From: Pomphorhynchus laevis
Taxonomy: Eukaryota > Acanthocephala > Palaeacanthocephala > Echinorhynchida > Pomphorhynchidae
Direction: 5' to 3'
DNA: 64,000 nucleotides
NCBI GenBank assembly: GCA_012934845.2
Contig: WNNJ02001122.1
Location: forward strand, 1-64,000
Each line of letters opens with the position of its first letter. Positions within the stretch are counted from its first letter, which is position 1. Positions 21,151 to 32,694 of this stretch are shown here, piece after piece. The notes below the pieces were generated by a model. That model saw only the letters and a list, made by a program, of their open reading frames with translations. It ran no database searches and had not been told where the DNA came from. Position numbers and translations under genes: made by a program.

Positions 21151-22590
21151 AAAATATGCCTAGCTACATAATGAATTCATATGATTGTTGTGGAAAAATA
21201 GAAACATTGAAATCAAACATAGCGCATACAGATATAATATGTACATTTGATATTACATCACTATACACATCAATCCCCAATGATAAAGGAGTGCAAGCAA
21301 TAGATTTCTTAATGTCGGAAGCAAATTGGCCCTCAACAAAATGTAAATTCATCCTCGAAGCATTACATGTAATCCTAGAAAATAACATATTTAGGTTCGA
21401 AGGTAAATTGTTTAGACAAATTATTGGTACGGCGATGGGGATACTGGTCGCTTCAAGTTATGCCACACTCTATGTTGCATGTTACGAACGACAATTAATA
21501 GAAAACTGTCAAAACAAACCACTCGTATGGCTACGATATTTAGATGATATATTTTCATTGCGGAAAGGAAATATTACAGAGATAAATGATTTTATCCAAC
21601 AAATCAATGAATTTGGACCGTTGAAATTCACATTAAACATACAAACACCAGCAAATTTCATTTATTTACCGAGATATTAATGGAATATTAAGAACTACAT
21701 TATACCAAAGGCCCGAAAGTAAGAGAGTTTACTTACATGCGAAAAGTAATCACCCGATGTTCATTAAACATAATCTTATTATGAATGACGCCACACGAAT
21801 TCTTAAATTGTGTAGTAAAAAATCGAAAAAAAAACAAAGTGGCTTAAGCAACTCAAACAAGATTTAGAAAAAAGAGGATATACAAATAGAGAAATTTATC
21901 AAAATTTCAAAAAAGCGCATAATAAAAACAATCTCTTAACAGTAAAAGATAAGAATCGAAAGAAGAACGATATTCGGATATATATACCCTATCACCCAGA
22001 AATTCGTAACCTACAAAAGGATATCATGTATGGTATGAATAGTCAACGAGCAAAACTTGGAAGGGCTAATTTGTCGATTAGGATCATTCATAAATCTACT
22101 AATACTATTAGAAAGACATTAGTTAGAAACAAATTGAAAAAAAAAGTTGAACAATTAGTTGAGAAAAATGAATACACGAAATGTAACCGACGGAACATAA
22201 AATGTTGCATACAAATAAAGGAAACCATCAAAATAATTAGTTCAACCACAGGACTCAAATATAATATTCGGAAATCAACAAACTGTGCCTCAAAAGGTAT
22301 CATTTATGCAGCCACATGTAGAGCATCTGCGGTGTACAATATGTAGGTGAAAGTGGATTGTCGATGAATGTTAGATTAAACAATCGACGAAGCGATTTTA
22401 ATAAAAGATTGATACACCGTGATGCAGCGGTAAATCATTGTGTAACTTAACACGACAATGAAAAAAGGGATGTCTTTGATTATGTTGTCATTGATTCAGA
22501 TCTAAATGAAAGCGAACATAGCAAAAAATAGGAGCAACGATGGATTGGACAACTACTGACCGATCAAGGAAAGGGAATTGTGAAGAGAAT
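21050..22590 (+). pseudogene. PLE, RT plus GIY-YIG, frameshifted
   Basis: The order is RPI...PTEKLS, motif A FDITSLYTSIPND, GTAMGILVASSYATLY, the catalytic box RYLDDIF (about 21532-21552), then the connector YLHAKSNHP, a C-terminal KCNRRNIKCC cluster and GIY-YIG (GIIYAATC, frameshift, QYVGESGLSMNVRLNNRRSD) to about 22580. Frameshifts or stops lie at about 21680, 21870 and 22340. The 5' part is missing beyond the RPI motif, where the inverted repeat starts. No hammerhead motif was found downstream. Confidence 0.85.
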
Positions 22591-22739
22591 TGTGTAGGAT
22601 TCTTCCTAATTTATGTAAACTGTTCACGAACACAAAGGGCGATATATAACGATATTTTTCTTGTAACTTTTAGTTTTCTCGTAGATAAAACATTATTGTT
22701 TCTATCTCTGCTGGGTCTATTGCACAAGCTATTTCGGTT

Positions 22740-23237
22740 ATGATCTTCAAGCTCAATAAGGTAATGGAGAAATACGATGGAAGTACGGGAGTTGACGAGT
22801 GGATTCGTAAGTTCGAATTAGCGGTTAAGATTCAAGAGATCAAGGAGCCGCATAAAATACTTCCACTATTCCTGCATGGAGGAGTTTTCGATGTTTACGA
22901 CTTATTTCCTGAGGACGTTCTGAGTGATATCGTGAAATTAGTCGAACGACTACGCTCCGCTTTTGGCAAAGCCATGTTCGAAGCTTACAAGGCGATGGTT
23001 TCAATGAGATGGGACGGGCGGATGGCAATGGCCGAATTTATGGCAAATGTGGCGAAATCCAGCAATAGAATTGTGAATGGTGACAGGACATTGCAGCACT
23101 GTGATTTCGTGAATGGCCTGCCTGAGAGCGTGCATGCTTCGATCATAGCTAATCCAGACTTCGATACCCTCACGACCGAACAATTAATCGTCACTGCACA
23201 TACTTTCGTGCAAGCAATAAGCTCATGTTGTGTGTGA
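22740..23237 (+). pseudogene. LTR-retrotransposon gag fragment
   Basis: The 165-codon frame resembles capsid proteins of Gypsy-type elements, with YDGSTGVDEWIRKFELAVK, a PLFLHGGVFDVY stretch, a second helical half (AEFMANVAKSSNRIV) and HCDFVNGLPESVHASI. No zinc knuckle is seen before the frame ends at about 23237. Pol does not follow. Confidence 0.7.
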
Positions 23238-23329
23238 CGATCGGGCGCGGATCAGAATGAGAACAAGTCGGAATCAGATGAAACTTGCTATGCCGCAGTG
23301 AAGGAGGAAAAACACGCATTGAAACGAAG

Positions 23330-23400
23330 TAACGCCAATCGAAGTTACGAAGTTACGAAGTAACGCTAACGAAGTTACGCGTTAATATTTACGAAGTTAA
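23330..23400. repeat. Degenerate CGAAGTTA tandem repeat
   Basis: Copies of cgaagttacg and cgaagtaacg alternate over about 70 bp between the gag fragment and the LINE RT fragment. There is no coding role. Confidence 0.65.
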
Positions 23401-23449
23401 TATTGCTCGTACTTTAACACCACTTAATTACGCCCATAGTCTCCTCATT

Positions 23450-24150
23450 CTAACAGTGGTCAGCTACGGCATTAATAGCTCAGTTATTGGATGGATTAGA
23501 GATTTTCTATCTAACAGATCTTTCAGAGTACGAGTTGGTAGTACCCTATCCTCACCACATTTAATTACGTCAAGAGTTCCTCAGGGTTCTGTACTAGGAC
23601 CTTTATTGTTTAACATGTTTATGAACAGTTTACTTACACAGCTCCATTGTCCGTGTTTAGCCTTTGCTGACAACATCAAAATCTGATGTGAGGTCATATC
23701 TGCAGATGACCATATCCGCTTACAGCGTGACATTGACAGGGTTTATACATGGAGTGTTAATACTGGGGTATTGTTAAACATTTCTAAGTGCTTACACATT
23801 CGTCTCGGCAGGTCCAATGTGTCTTCCTTGTATAGTGTCGGGACATATAGTATCATTTCGACCAATCAGGTTCGTGATCTTGGCATAGTTATGCAATCGT
23901 CACTTAAAACTAGAATGGATATTGAAAGACGTTGCTGTTCAGCAAGGAAGATGACTTATCTAATTAAAACTTGTTTCTTGTCAATATCTCCTCAGTGTTT
24001 TGCACGGCTATACAATGCGCTTGTTCGTCCCCATATCGAATATGCTATCCAGGCATCATTCCCTTCTACAAGTAAAATGAGGGATTTGGAGAGAATTCTA
24101 CGTCGTGGCAGCAAGCTCGTTCGAGGATGTAAAATGATGAGTTATAGCTC
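23450..24150 (+). pseudogene. Jockey/CR1-superfamily LINE RT fragment
   Basis: Frames at 23456-23686 and 23771-24223 encode VPQGSVLGPLLFN, a FADN box (the catalytic YADD mutated) and the thumb-region motif FARLYNALVRPHIEYA. These are typical of APE-type non-LTR elements. The endonuclease and 5' RT are missing and a TGA interrupts the palm, so it is a dead fragment. Confidence 0.8.
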
Positions 24151-24239
24151 ATCGTTTGACTTCAAATGCAGTTACTCGTTCTGGGTCTGTTTGCGGTGGT
24201 ATATAGTAAAGGGGATAGATTGATACTCAAGTGAATGTG

Positions 24240-24990
24240 TTGAATTGAATGTCCGACAAAGTCGCAGGGGTCATTCTATTGCGTTACGCGTAAGACAAAT
24301 TGGAATGTCAACAATGGTATATCGATTGTCGCGCAGAGTTAGGCGTGACACATGAGGCGATGAGAATATTAGGTATGGAGCACGATAAAAGATAGAGAAA
24401 GCTGTTTAAAGGAACTTAGACAAAATCTAGCACACTGAGGATACTTAAAGCATGCAATTATAAGATTGATTAACAATGCTAAAATAAGACGAATCTATAA
24501 ACGAAACACACAAAAAACATCTAACAATAAAAAACAGTAAAAATTGTAATTCCTTTTTCATCCTGCACTATCTACTATTAAATATATAATTAAAAAGGAA
24601 GTTCGCAAGTGTGCCAAAATTGATGAAGTAGATTACAAATGTGGACAGTTTGTATATAAAATAAACAATAAAATTAAACCCTTCATTGGAAAACCATCTA
24701 CTAAAATAACGAATAATAGCAGAGATAATAACGAATGATAGCATGTGTCGGTGTAAATGATAAACCAAACGATAAGGCCTCGATTTACAGTGTAGGTATG
24801 ACTGTATTTGATGTTGACCACGTTATCCGTCGTTATATGATTCCGACGATATAATCTTTGATGGATTCGAAAGTGACTGCATTGTCTCGGTCGTATTGAT
24901 CTCAATCCTTCGATATTAGAATTCATCTCAATTAAGTTGAATTCATCTCAATTATGATCTCAACTTCGATATGATAATTCATCTTGTCGA
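24240..24990. other. Unassigned AT-rich stretch
   Basis: The only frames here, such as a plus frame near 24590-24720 and a minus frame at 24633-24926, show no recognisable motifs. It lies between a LINE RT fragment and an LTR and may be the tail of either. Confidence 0.5.
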
Positions 24991-24999
24991 AGAAAGAAT

Positions 25000-25310
25000 T
25001 GTGCTGGCAGTTTGGGCGTTTTGATCTCCTTATTGTTGCATTGTGCGTTGGTAAAATGCTCAATGAACACATCAATGATAGTGTTGTGCCGATCGTATTA
25101 CTGCAGCGACTCAACAATCGTAAGCGGTGTTGCACACTACATCAATGGTATTGTTATGCCGACTGTTTTATAAAAGCGATTTTATTTTGACATTATTGCA
25201 CAGAGCAGTGATAGTAATTTACTGTATTGTGTGAGACTTAAGAAAACAAACATTTTTGATTTAACCGTTAATTTGGTTTACAAATTCGTTAATTTGGATT
25301 ATAATTCTTC
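25000..25310 (+). repeat. Putative long terminal repeat (left copy)
   Basis: Sequence beginning tgtgctgg at 25000 is repeated at 26041 for about 138 bp. It has a TATAAAAG box at 25169-25176. The region after the repeat contains the integrase fragment. The TG start, the TATA box and the repeat on both sides of a pol remnant suggest LTRs. The right end is not defined because the second copy is truncated. Confidence 0.55.
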
Positions 25311-25499
25311 GACACGCCTGCAGCGCTTACCCTCCTAATCTAAAGCGCATCATAATTCGAAACGAGATGATCCGTGCAAAGAAAATATTCTCTACTAACA
25401 GTGAATTTCTACTGAATGGGGAATATCGTTACGGTTTCGAGCAGCGTACAGACCATGTGGAAATGCTATTATAGAAAGAAGCTATCGAACAATAAAAAG

Positions 25500-25956
25500 A
25501 ACAGCGGAGCGTTGTAAGTGTAGCCTGATTGAAGCCGTTTTTTGGTACAACTTGGCTCCGACTCTTGGATCAGAACCGGAAACATCGCCGGCCGAAAGAG
25601 CGTTCTGTTATACCTGGCGACATCCCAGTAGTAGACGATGCGCATCTAAAGATATTATCAAATCGGTGTATGATGTTGAAGATTATGTGTATGTTAAGCC
25701 TTCAAATGGGAAATGTACCACTAGATGGAACAAAGGTGTTATCACGGCGTTGATATCAGAACAGACAGCCGAAGTCCATGCCATTCCGCGACATGTTACA
25801 GACATTTGTCCATGTAATCAAGTCAATAAAAACGAAGCACTGAACATGAATAGATCGGAGTATTCAACATCTAGCGACGACGAACAGATGATACACGACA
25901 CATATAATTCAGAAGATGATTCATTAGACGTGATATCGACCACAGCCGTAAGATAA
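25500..25956 (+). pseudogene. LTR-retrotransposon integrase C-terminal fragment
   Basis: The frame encodes LAPTLGSEPETSPAERAF, then DVEDYVYVKPSNGKCTTRWNKG and AIPRHVTDICP. This resembles the C-terminal domain of Gypsy-type integrases, including the GPY-like region with its V..V.P..GR.TTRW and PRHV endings. It ends with an acidic tail at TAA 25954-25956. The catalytic core is missing. It lies between two LTR-like copies. Confidence 0.65.
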
Positions 25957-26040
25957 AAACGCAACCGAAAAAGACCCAACTATCTTAACGCATATTATTG
26001 TGGACTGTCGGATGATATAGAGACAGAGATCAGGAGAGAA

Positions 26041-26180
26041 TGTGCTGGCGGTTTGGGCGTTTTGATCTCCTTATTGTTGCATGGTGCGTTGGTAAGATGC
26101 TCAATGAACACATCAATGATAGTGTTGTGCCGATCGTATTACTGCAGCGACTCAACAATCGTAAGCGGGGTTGCACACTC
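26041..26180 (+). repeat. Putative long terminal repeat (right copy, truncated)
   Basis: The left 138 bp of the LTR at 25000 recurs with two or three differences and then stops abruptly at about 26180, where the duplicated LINE A segment begins. The junction shares about 4 bp (cact) with both parents, and both parents continue with atcaatg. Confidence 0.6.
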
Positions 26181-27275
26181 CTATCAATGCTGTTCCAGCT
26201 AACCACAGTGCAAGCTCAGTTGGGGCAGGCCCCGCCAATAAGTGGTTGACAAGCTGTGTAAGCCTCTCCAATAAGCTGCCCCCACAATCCGCTGCAATCA
26301 TGTCCTGCAAATGTTCAGGACGCCACCCTAGGCAACCTGGTGAAGTTGACGGTTGAAATGACTGGATGGCTCTCCACACAAGGTCTCGGTCTACTTGTAT
26401 AGCGTCACTTATATCACTGCATCGCTGAATATCCGGATGCATTGACGGAAACTCACCTTGGACACTCTGACGGGGGTGTAATTGAACCAATCGTTCTCAC
26501 ACTTCCTGCGAAGCGTCACAAAGATCGTTTGACATCAGCCGCCGCACTGCCTTACCATAGTTCCCTCTCCTAGCAATAGTGATCACCTCCGATACTTTGC
26601 CACACCTGTTTGTGCTCCTTGAGTATCTCTTATCTGCTAAAGAACCTGCGAGATCGGTAATACAGGAATTTGCGAACATGTTCAGATGTTCGCTAATAGC
26701 TTTTGATGCCTCTCGTGAACGTAACCGGTCTTGCTGGGTTGCTGTCAGGTGAAAGCATAACTTTGGCATACTCAATAATCGAACCCATGAAGCAATATTG
26801 TTCCTTGTAAGAACGCTTTAATCGCATCAGCAAATAACAGTGCAGCATGTGTACGGGTGCTCCATGGAAGTCGAACAACCGTTTGAACCGAAGCAGACCA
26901 AACTTTTGCCAATGCCGAGATATCATCATTATGAGAGTCTTGTTCACTCTGGTCTGCAGTCACTCCAACGAGGGACTTCGACGTATCTGAGCAATACGTT
27001 GCAATTTGTCCAGTCAGATTAAACACGCAACTCGTACAGACCCACTTGGGAATCGTCTTGGACTGCTTCTTTGTAAGGCCAACACAGGAAAGGTGAAAAT
27101 AATTCCCGCAAGCGTGACATTGCGTTATACGCTTCCGGTTGCGAACCTCTCTACAAATATGGCACATATTAAAATTAACTTGAGAAATGAACTCGCCATT
27201 AGAACTTGTAGGGTGTGAGGCGGAGTGAGCTGACGTAATTGATGATGGAATCAAATTATTACCCGTTCTGTCCAT
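26152..27275 (-). pseudogene. LINE A second copy: PHD finger to RT fingers
   Basis: The PHD ORF here (26772-27275, 167 codons) keeps GGA where the first copy has TGA, so it runs on through the linker to a stop near 26772. The linker frame 26497-26775 and the RT fingers 26152-26490 follow. The RT is cut at the junction with the LTR at about 26176, and no palm, RLE or USP is present. Confidence 0.8.
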
Positions 27276-29566
27276 TGTCGATCTGATGGGTCTGATGGGT
27301 TTTTGCAGGATGCACTTTCTTGTTCTGTTCTTGATCTTTTCTTGATCTTTAACTATGTTCTTGATCTGTTCTTGATTGCGTATATTAATTGTATGTTATT
27401 TATTGTAATTTGAATATAACTTGAATGGATAGCTAATTCAACACCAAATTTAATACGATTTTCTTCAGTTTTTGGGTTATTGATTCTGTATGTTTATTTG
27501 AAACCAAAATTTTTTTAAGGTCTTCAGTTTTTGGGTTATTGATTCTGTATGTTTATTAGAAACCAAAATATTTTGTAGTTCGCGCTAGTTGTACATATTT
27601 CGCGTTAGTTGTATGTAGTCGTTAGTTGTAAGTAGCGAGCGGATGTCGTCGATGGTTGTCGATGGTTGTCGATAATTGTCAAGCAGATGGTTGTCGATGG
27701 TTGTCGTTAGTTGTCGTCGAAGGTTGTCCTTCGACGTAATTGCATCTCAGATATTCGAATAGACCTTGGATTTCTAATTGCAAGGTTGGCAGGAAATGCT
27801 TTACGTCAAACGATTGTATTTACTTTAGATCTCAAACTTTTTTAAGGTCATTATTACAAGTCATTATTTGTAATTTGCTAGAACAGTTATAAATTTTCTT
27901 CTACAAACATTTCTTCTACGAACAGTTACAAATTTATAAATAATCTGACAAATTATTATCACCTAATAGATCTATCCTAAGAGAAAATTTCTTCAGTACA
28001 AAAAGCAAAGGAAAGAATGAAGACAAGCGGGTCGTTATAACTTGGCTTAAAGAGAACTTTCCAAGTATTGAAGAATTTCTAAATATGATAGATAAAGATG
28101 GTATATCTGAAAACGAATTAATTATAGGACTAAGCCCAAAGGAGAAAGATATCAAGCCTGTCGCAAGAATGTTTGCAGTGACATCGATGAAAATCAGGTC
28201 ATATGTTGTCATAACAGAGGATATGATTGCGAGAAATCTATTACTATTAATACCTGAAATTACAATGAAAGATAATTTTAGAGAGCTAGCTGAAAAAATG
28301 ATAAAATATACTTCAAATGATTCAAAAATTGGTATGAAGAATCCACCAAATAGATTCAAGAATTTCTTTATGAGTATCGATTTCGAAAAATGGAGCACAA
28401 ACATGAGAAATGATGTTGTTTACGAACCCTTTAAGTTTATTGACAATCTTTTTGGTTTTAATAATCTTATCAGCAGAACAAATGAAATATTTTCAAAGTC
28501 GCTTATTTATACATCTGATAAGGACTATTTACCAATTTGGCAAGCAGATAGTACTATACCGCGATTGAATGACTATACTTGGTTGGGCCATTTGGGTGGA
28601 TTCGAAGGACTTCGGCAAAAGGGTTGGACTATAGTTACCGTTTCAGCTATAAGATTAGTCAGTTCTGAAGTGAAGATTCCTATCAAGATCATGAGTCAAG
28701 GAGACAATCAAATACTTAAAATTACAATAAAACGCGAAAACAAAAACCACGAACATCAAGCAAAACAATTAAAACTAACATTTTAACTAATCTAATTTGA
28801 ATAAGCTATGATAGCTTTGAAATATTATGAGTGACTGTATAGCGCTAAATTTGTTTTCATATCCATGCTAGCCTCGTGATTTTTGAGAATTTGTTCATAG
28901 GATGATAAAACTTTAAACACTTCTTCAATAAGGGAAAATACCTGAGAAAAAAACTAAAAATTATAATACCGTCTGAATAACTGACCGCAATTCTAAACTT
29001 AATTTATTAAAAGATTAACTGCTCAAATATCCTGTATAATCACTCTCCAACATTTTAAGAATCTAAAAACTTCAACCTTTTTGAAAAAAAACTAGATAAA
29101 TAAATTTTCAATATATTGAAACAACCATTCAATAACTTATCAAAGTTATAATGGCTATGCAAAGAGTTAGAAACAAGTTGGATGCATTAACGAGACAAGG
29201 TATAACTATAGATAGCCTTGTAGAATCAAAAATCTGGAGTTTAGAATCACTTCGTTCGCTTTATTTTTTGAAGTTTCATCAATGTCATTCAGAACAATTA
29301 AAATTAATAATGGTATGGACAGCGGTTAGTTTCATTTATGATCAGTTTAATGCCCCATTGGAATTATTGAATTTGATGATCTGTCAATTGAGAGAACCAA
29401 GAAAAGATACTCAAATATTTAGAGATGCAGTATCTGACCAATCTGCAGCTGGTTCTTCCTTACAAGACACACTTAATAGTGTCTTATTTAAAGAATCTGC
29501 ATCTTTAAATAGAAAATTAATCACTTTTTTACTGAGTTCAGATTTTAGATTTGAAGTTCCAAATAA
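26176..29566. repeat. Segmental copy of 3656-7048
   Basis: Positions 3661 and 26181, 4486 and 27006, and 6633 and 29151 correspond, so the offset is 22,520, falling by 2 bp after a poly-A tract near 6570. Sequence is nearly identical, with scattered substitutions. It repeats the LINE A 5' half (minus), its upstream non-coding region, viral L1 and the first 138 codons of N1. At 29566 it switches to Gypsy pol sequence. A recent duplication with novel junctions is the simplest reading; an assembly chimera is not excluded. Confidence 0.9.
27944..28786 (+). pseudogene. Endogenous viral L fragment, second copy of L1
   Basis: This copy is nearly identical to 5424-6266, with an open frame through motif A, motif B GGFEGLRQKGW and motif C GDNQ. 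One visible difference is H to N near residue 133 from the ATG. It keeps the same stop and flanks. Confidence 0.9.
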
Positions 29567-30146
29567 ATGTATGTTTATGAAGAAAACTGTTAAGTTCTTG
29601 GGTAATATATTGGATGGACCCGCTATTCGAGCCAACGATGAAAAGGTTAAAGCAATTCAGGATATCCCCTCGCCGAATAGTCAAAAACAATTTCGTGTTT
29701 TTCTTGGTACAGTTGGATTTTTACAGCGCTTTATTCCTAACATACGTTGCCATTGTTCTGGATTGTACGAATTGACCTCAAGTAGAATCAAGTGGAAATG
29801 GAAAGCGGAACATCAGAAGCAGTTTGATAATGTCAAGCAATGTATGCTTCGTCCGGAGGTATTAGTTCCGTATGATGGCAAGTGTAAGTTAAAATTGTAC
29901 TGTGATGCATGCGAGAATGGACTGGGCGCTGTTCTCTTACAGGCTACAAATGATAACCGCTTTATCTCGATAGCATATGCATCCAGAAAGATTCAAGTTG
30001 CAGAGAAAAATTACTTACAAATTGATCGTGAAGCATTGGCCTTGATATTTGGTATTTCCAAATTTCGTTATTATTTACTCGGACGAACGTTTGTCTTACT
30101 GGGTGATCACAAGCCACTAAAGTATATTTTTTGGTCATCCTCGTAA
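29151..30146 (+). pseudogene. Chimeric ORF: viral N1 start fused to Gypsy RT/RNase H
   Basis: An open frame of 331 codons starts with the first 138 residues of the N1 fossil and continues without a stop into Gypsy pol from residue 139 (KCMFMKKTVKFLGNILDGPA), through the RT thumb/connection and RNase H (YCDACENGLGAVLLQ). The junction at about 29566 joins the two frames in phase. It is unlikely to be expressed as a functional protein, but it is a precise in-frame fusion between a viral gene and a retrotransposon. Confidence 0.75.
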
Positions 30147-30750
30147 CTTACCTAAAGTCACTAATCAACGTCTGGTAAGATGGGCATTGATATTGGGTGA
30201 GTATGATTATGAACTAGAATTTGTTTCTTGAAAAGAAAATGTAATGATTGATGTATTATCGCGATTTTCATCCAATACTGAAGTCGAAACAAGTAGAATT
30301 TCATCACCCCCATATAAATTTATTAGTGGATAACCATTCGTTTAAAGGTGCATTTATGCTAACTGAATTGGCGCTGAGAGATGCAACTAGACTAGACCAT
30401 ATATTAAGTAAAGTTTGCGGATATTTAAAAACGAACTGGCCTTATAAAATTGATGAATTAATGCAGCCTTACAGTTGTCGACGGTCAGAGTTATCAACCG
30501 AGGGTAACATTGTTTTACTCGGAGCAAGAGTAGTAGTTCCATCAACGTTGCGGAAAGACGTGCTGAGGGTTTTGCATGCTGGTCATCCGGGTATCGTATC
30601 GATGAAGGCGCTGTCTCGTTTTTATGTTTAGTGGCCTAAAATCAACTCAGACATTGAGAATTATATACAACAATGTGAATATTGTCAACAATATCGTAAT
30701 AACGAACCAAGTCATCCCTTGCATAGCTGGTCCATTCCTTCACAGCCTTG
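29567..30750 (+). pseudogene. Ty3/Gypsy pol fragment (RT end, RNase H, integrase start)
   Basis: The sequence matches 59390-60480 almost throughout, covering the end of RT and RNase H (stop at about 30146). It continues through frames 30248-30631 and then beyond the point where the 57-60 kb copy is cut, into an HHCC-type integrase zinc motif (HAGHPG and CEYCQQYR). The source is therefore another genomic copy of the same Gypsy family. It ends at about 30750. Confidence 0.85.
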
Positions 30751-31170
30751 AACAAGAATACATGTTGGCAAGTAAGATCTCTGTGAGTTCTTACTTCTGC
30801 TTTAAAAATACGGAGTCGTTTATGACACTTGGTTATATTATCAACAATATTTATTGAACCGTAATCCAGGGTCATTTAGAGACACTATGTTTACAATTCA
30901 AAAGTTTAAATTCGAACTGGATTTGAAAACAATAATTTATTTTTCAATTTTTCACAACGTTTCGAAGCACACGCTTCTTTATCAAGTGAAATTATTTAAC
31001 AGAATGTCCTCACAAATTATGTTGCAAACATTTAAAGGGAAAATCCCATGGAAGACTTTCATTAATATAATGACGTCACTCAACCTTTTGAGCATTGTGA
31101 CGTCACTTTACTTTATAAAAGAGCAAATTGCTTTACTTAAAGCAGCTGACATGGATGATCTTTCATGTAA
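30750..31170. other. Unassigned stretch with a promoter-like core
   Basis: A plus frame 30854-31255 has no recognisable motif. The only notable part is the CRE/TATA cluster at 31071-31121, annotated separately. Confidence 0.5.
31071..31121 (+). promoter_or_regulatory. Two CRE palindromes followed by a TATA box
   Basis: TGACGTCA occurs at 31071-31078 and 31098-31105, 27 bp apart, followed by TATAAAAG at 31114-31121. TGACGTCA is the perfect cAMP-response element bound by CREB/ATF proteins. Paired CREs upstream of a TATA box are known from LTR promoters. No ORF follows directly, so function is inferred from motif arrangement only. Confidence 0.4.
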
Positions 31171-31590
31171 GCATCTTGTCACACATTGTTTTGTCCTATC
31201 AAATATGCCTCCTTCTTTTTTCCTTTTTTGTTGTCTTTTATTGGACCGTCAATAAGTCGTAACATTCTTATGATTTGGAAATTGTACCATGTGCCAAACT
31301 GTTCCATCTGCTTCAATCCTTTTGTTTTTGATATATTAACGGAGGTTGTTCTCCGGTATGTTGTATCGAGCACTCGCCTATTCAATGTATTGCAAACCAC
31401 ATGTATCGCACGAGTTTAGATAAATGATATTCTTATACTTACAGTTGTGTGTTGCGTACGTTATATTTTAGATTAGTAACGCTGCTCTTAAATTTGTCAG
31501 TTTTTACCATACTCGGGCAATTGGCGCATCTCTTGTCCTCACAGGGTGCGCTATAGCAAAATGTTGTAGCATTTTTATTTATCGCATAAT
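31170..31590 (-). pseudogene. PLE fragment, C-terminal Cys cluster and GIY-YIG
   Basis: Minus-strand frames encode CYSAPCEDKRCANCPSMVK, then the start of GIY-YIG (KNIIYLNSC with CGLQYI). The family is the same as the piece at 55.6-55.9 kb. Its 5' side is interrupted at about 31591, where a pogo-like transposon begins at a TA dinucleotide. Confidence 0.72.
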
Positions 31591-31591
31591 G

Positions 31592-32692
31592 CCTACTGTC
31601 TTCCCTCGAAAATAAGACAATCTCATTCCCTCTAAAATAAGACAAAAATTATCTTATTTTAGAGTGATTTTTTTTGTCTTATTTTAGAATTTTTTTACCT
31701 AAAAAAATTATTTTTACTCACCCCAAATGATTTTTACAGAAAGCTATAAACGAAAAAGTTATATAATTAAATACAAGCTAGATGTTATTGGGGATTATGA
31801 GAAACTAGATAAAAACGGGAACAGCAAGACAAAGTCAGAAATATCGAGAAAACACTCTATCACACCAAGGATGTTATAGTGTTGGCTGGATCAAAAGAAA
31901 AAGTTTTTAGACATACTACAAGATACCAAAAAATATATTTTGACATGCAGAAAGGTTGGCAAATCCGGTAGAAAAACACAAAGTGAAGAATAAGATACCC
32001 AGCTTATTAATTGGGTTATTGATTCTAATGATAAATGGTTAGTAGTTAAAGATAAATATCTACAGGCAAAAGCAGTTAGTTTTTGTCAAAAGTTAAATAA
32101 ACAAGATCTAAAGTGCTCAAGCGGCTTTATACACAAATTTAAGAATAGACATAATCTTGTATCTCGTACACATACATCTTGTAGAACTATTCCAGAGAAT
32201 GCCAAATCTTTGGCCACAGATTTCATTTATGCTGCTCGTAACTTGATAAAGACACACTCAATTAAACCCAGAAACATAATTAATTTTGACCAACTTCCGA
32301 GATATTTCGAGCAGGAAAACAACAAGACAATAACTGTAAAGGGTTCAAAATCTGTTAAATTAGCAAATACATCGTCGACTCATGCGAGATTTACTTTTAC
32401 TCCCATAATCTCTGCAGATGGTAAAATATTAGGCGGACATTGCCTTTTCTCAAATTTAAAAAAGATACCAACAACAACCAATCGAAATAAATACGTCGAC
32501 GTCAATAAGACGGGCATGTGGAGTGAGGATCTCGTCTGTTCTTTCTTTGAAAAATATATTTTATCCATATTCGAAACAAGATTTGTACACGAGCAAACTC
32601 TTGTAATAATTGATTCTTCTTCTGCACATCTAAAGATAGACAAGAAATACGAAAAACAACGTTTATATACTTTTTGTCCCAAAAGGAATGAC
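31592..32692 (+). mobile_element. pogo-like DNA transposon, 3' part lost
   Basis: Frames from about 31720 to 32690 encode an N-terminal helix-turn-helix region (SEISRKHSITPRMLSCWL), a CENP-B-like second DNA-binding half with GFIHKFKNRHNLVSRT, and a DDE catalytic core with NFDQ (first Asp) and IIDSSSAHL (second Asp). This is the layout of pogo/Tigger transposases. The 5' end carries AATAAGACA-type inverted repeats at 31592-31680 and starts directly after TA. The third catalytic Asp and right terminus are replaced by a PLE piece at about 32692. A TAA near 31990 breaks the frame. Confidence 0.7.
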
Positions 32693-32694
32693 GC

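Noticed and set aside
24568..24926. Overlapping minus ORFs near 24.6-24.9 kb as a membrane protein
   Set aside because: They are hydrophobic only because of AT-rich sequence. There is no conserved motif and no supporting context.
30642..30875. Minus ORF 30642-30875
   Set aside because: It overlaps the plus-strand Gypsy integrase start and lacks any motif.
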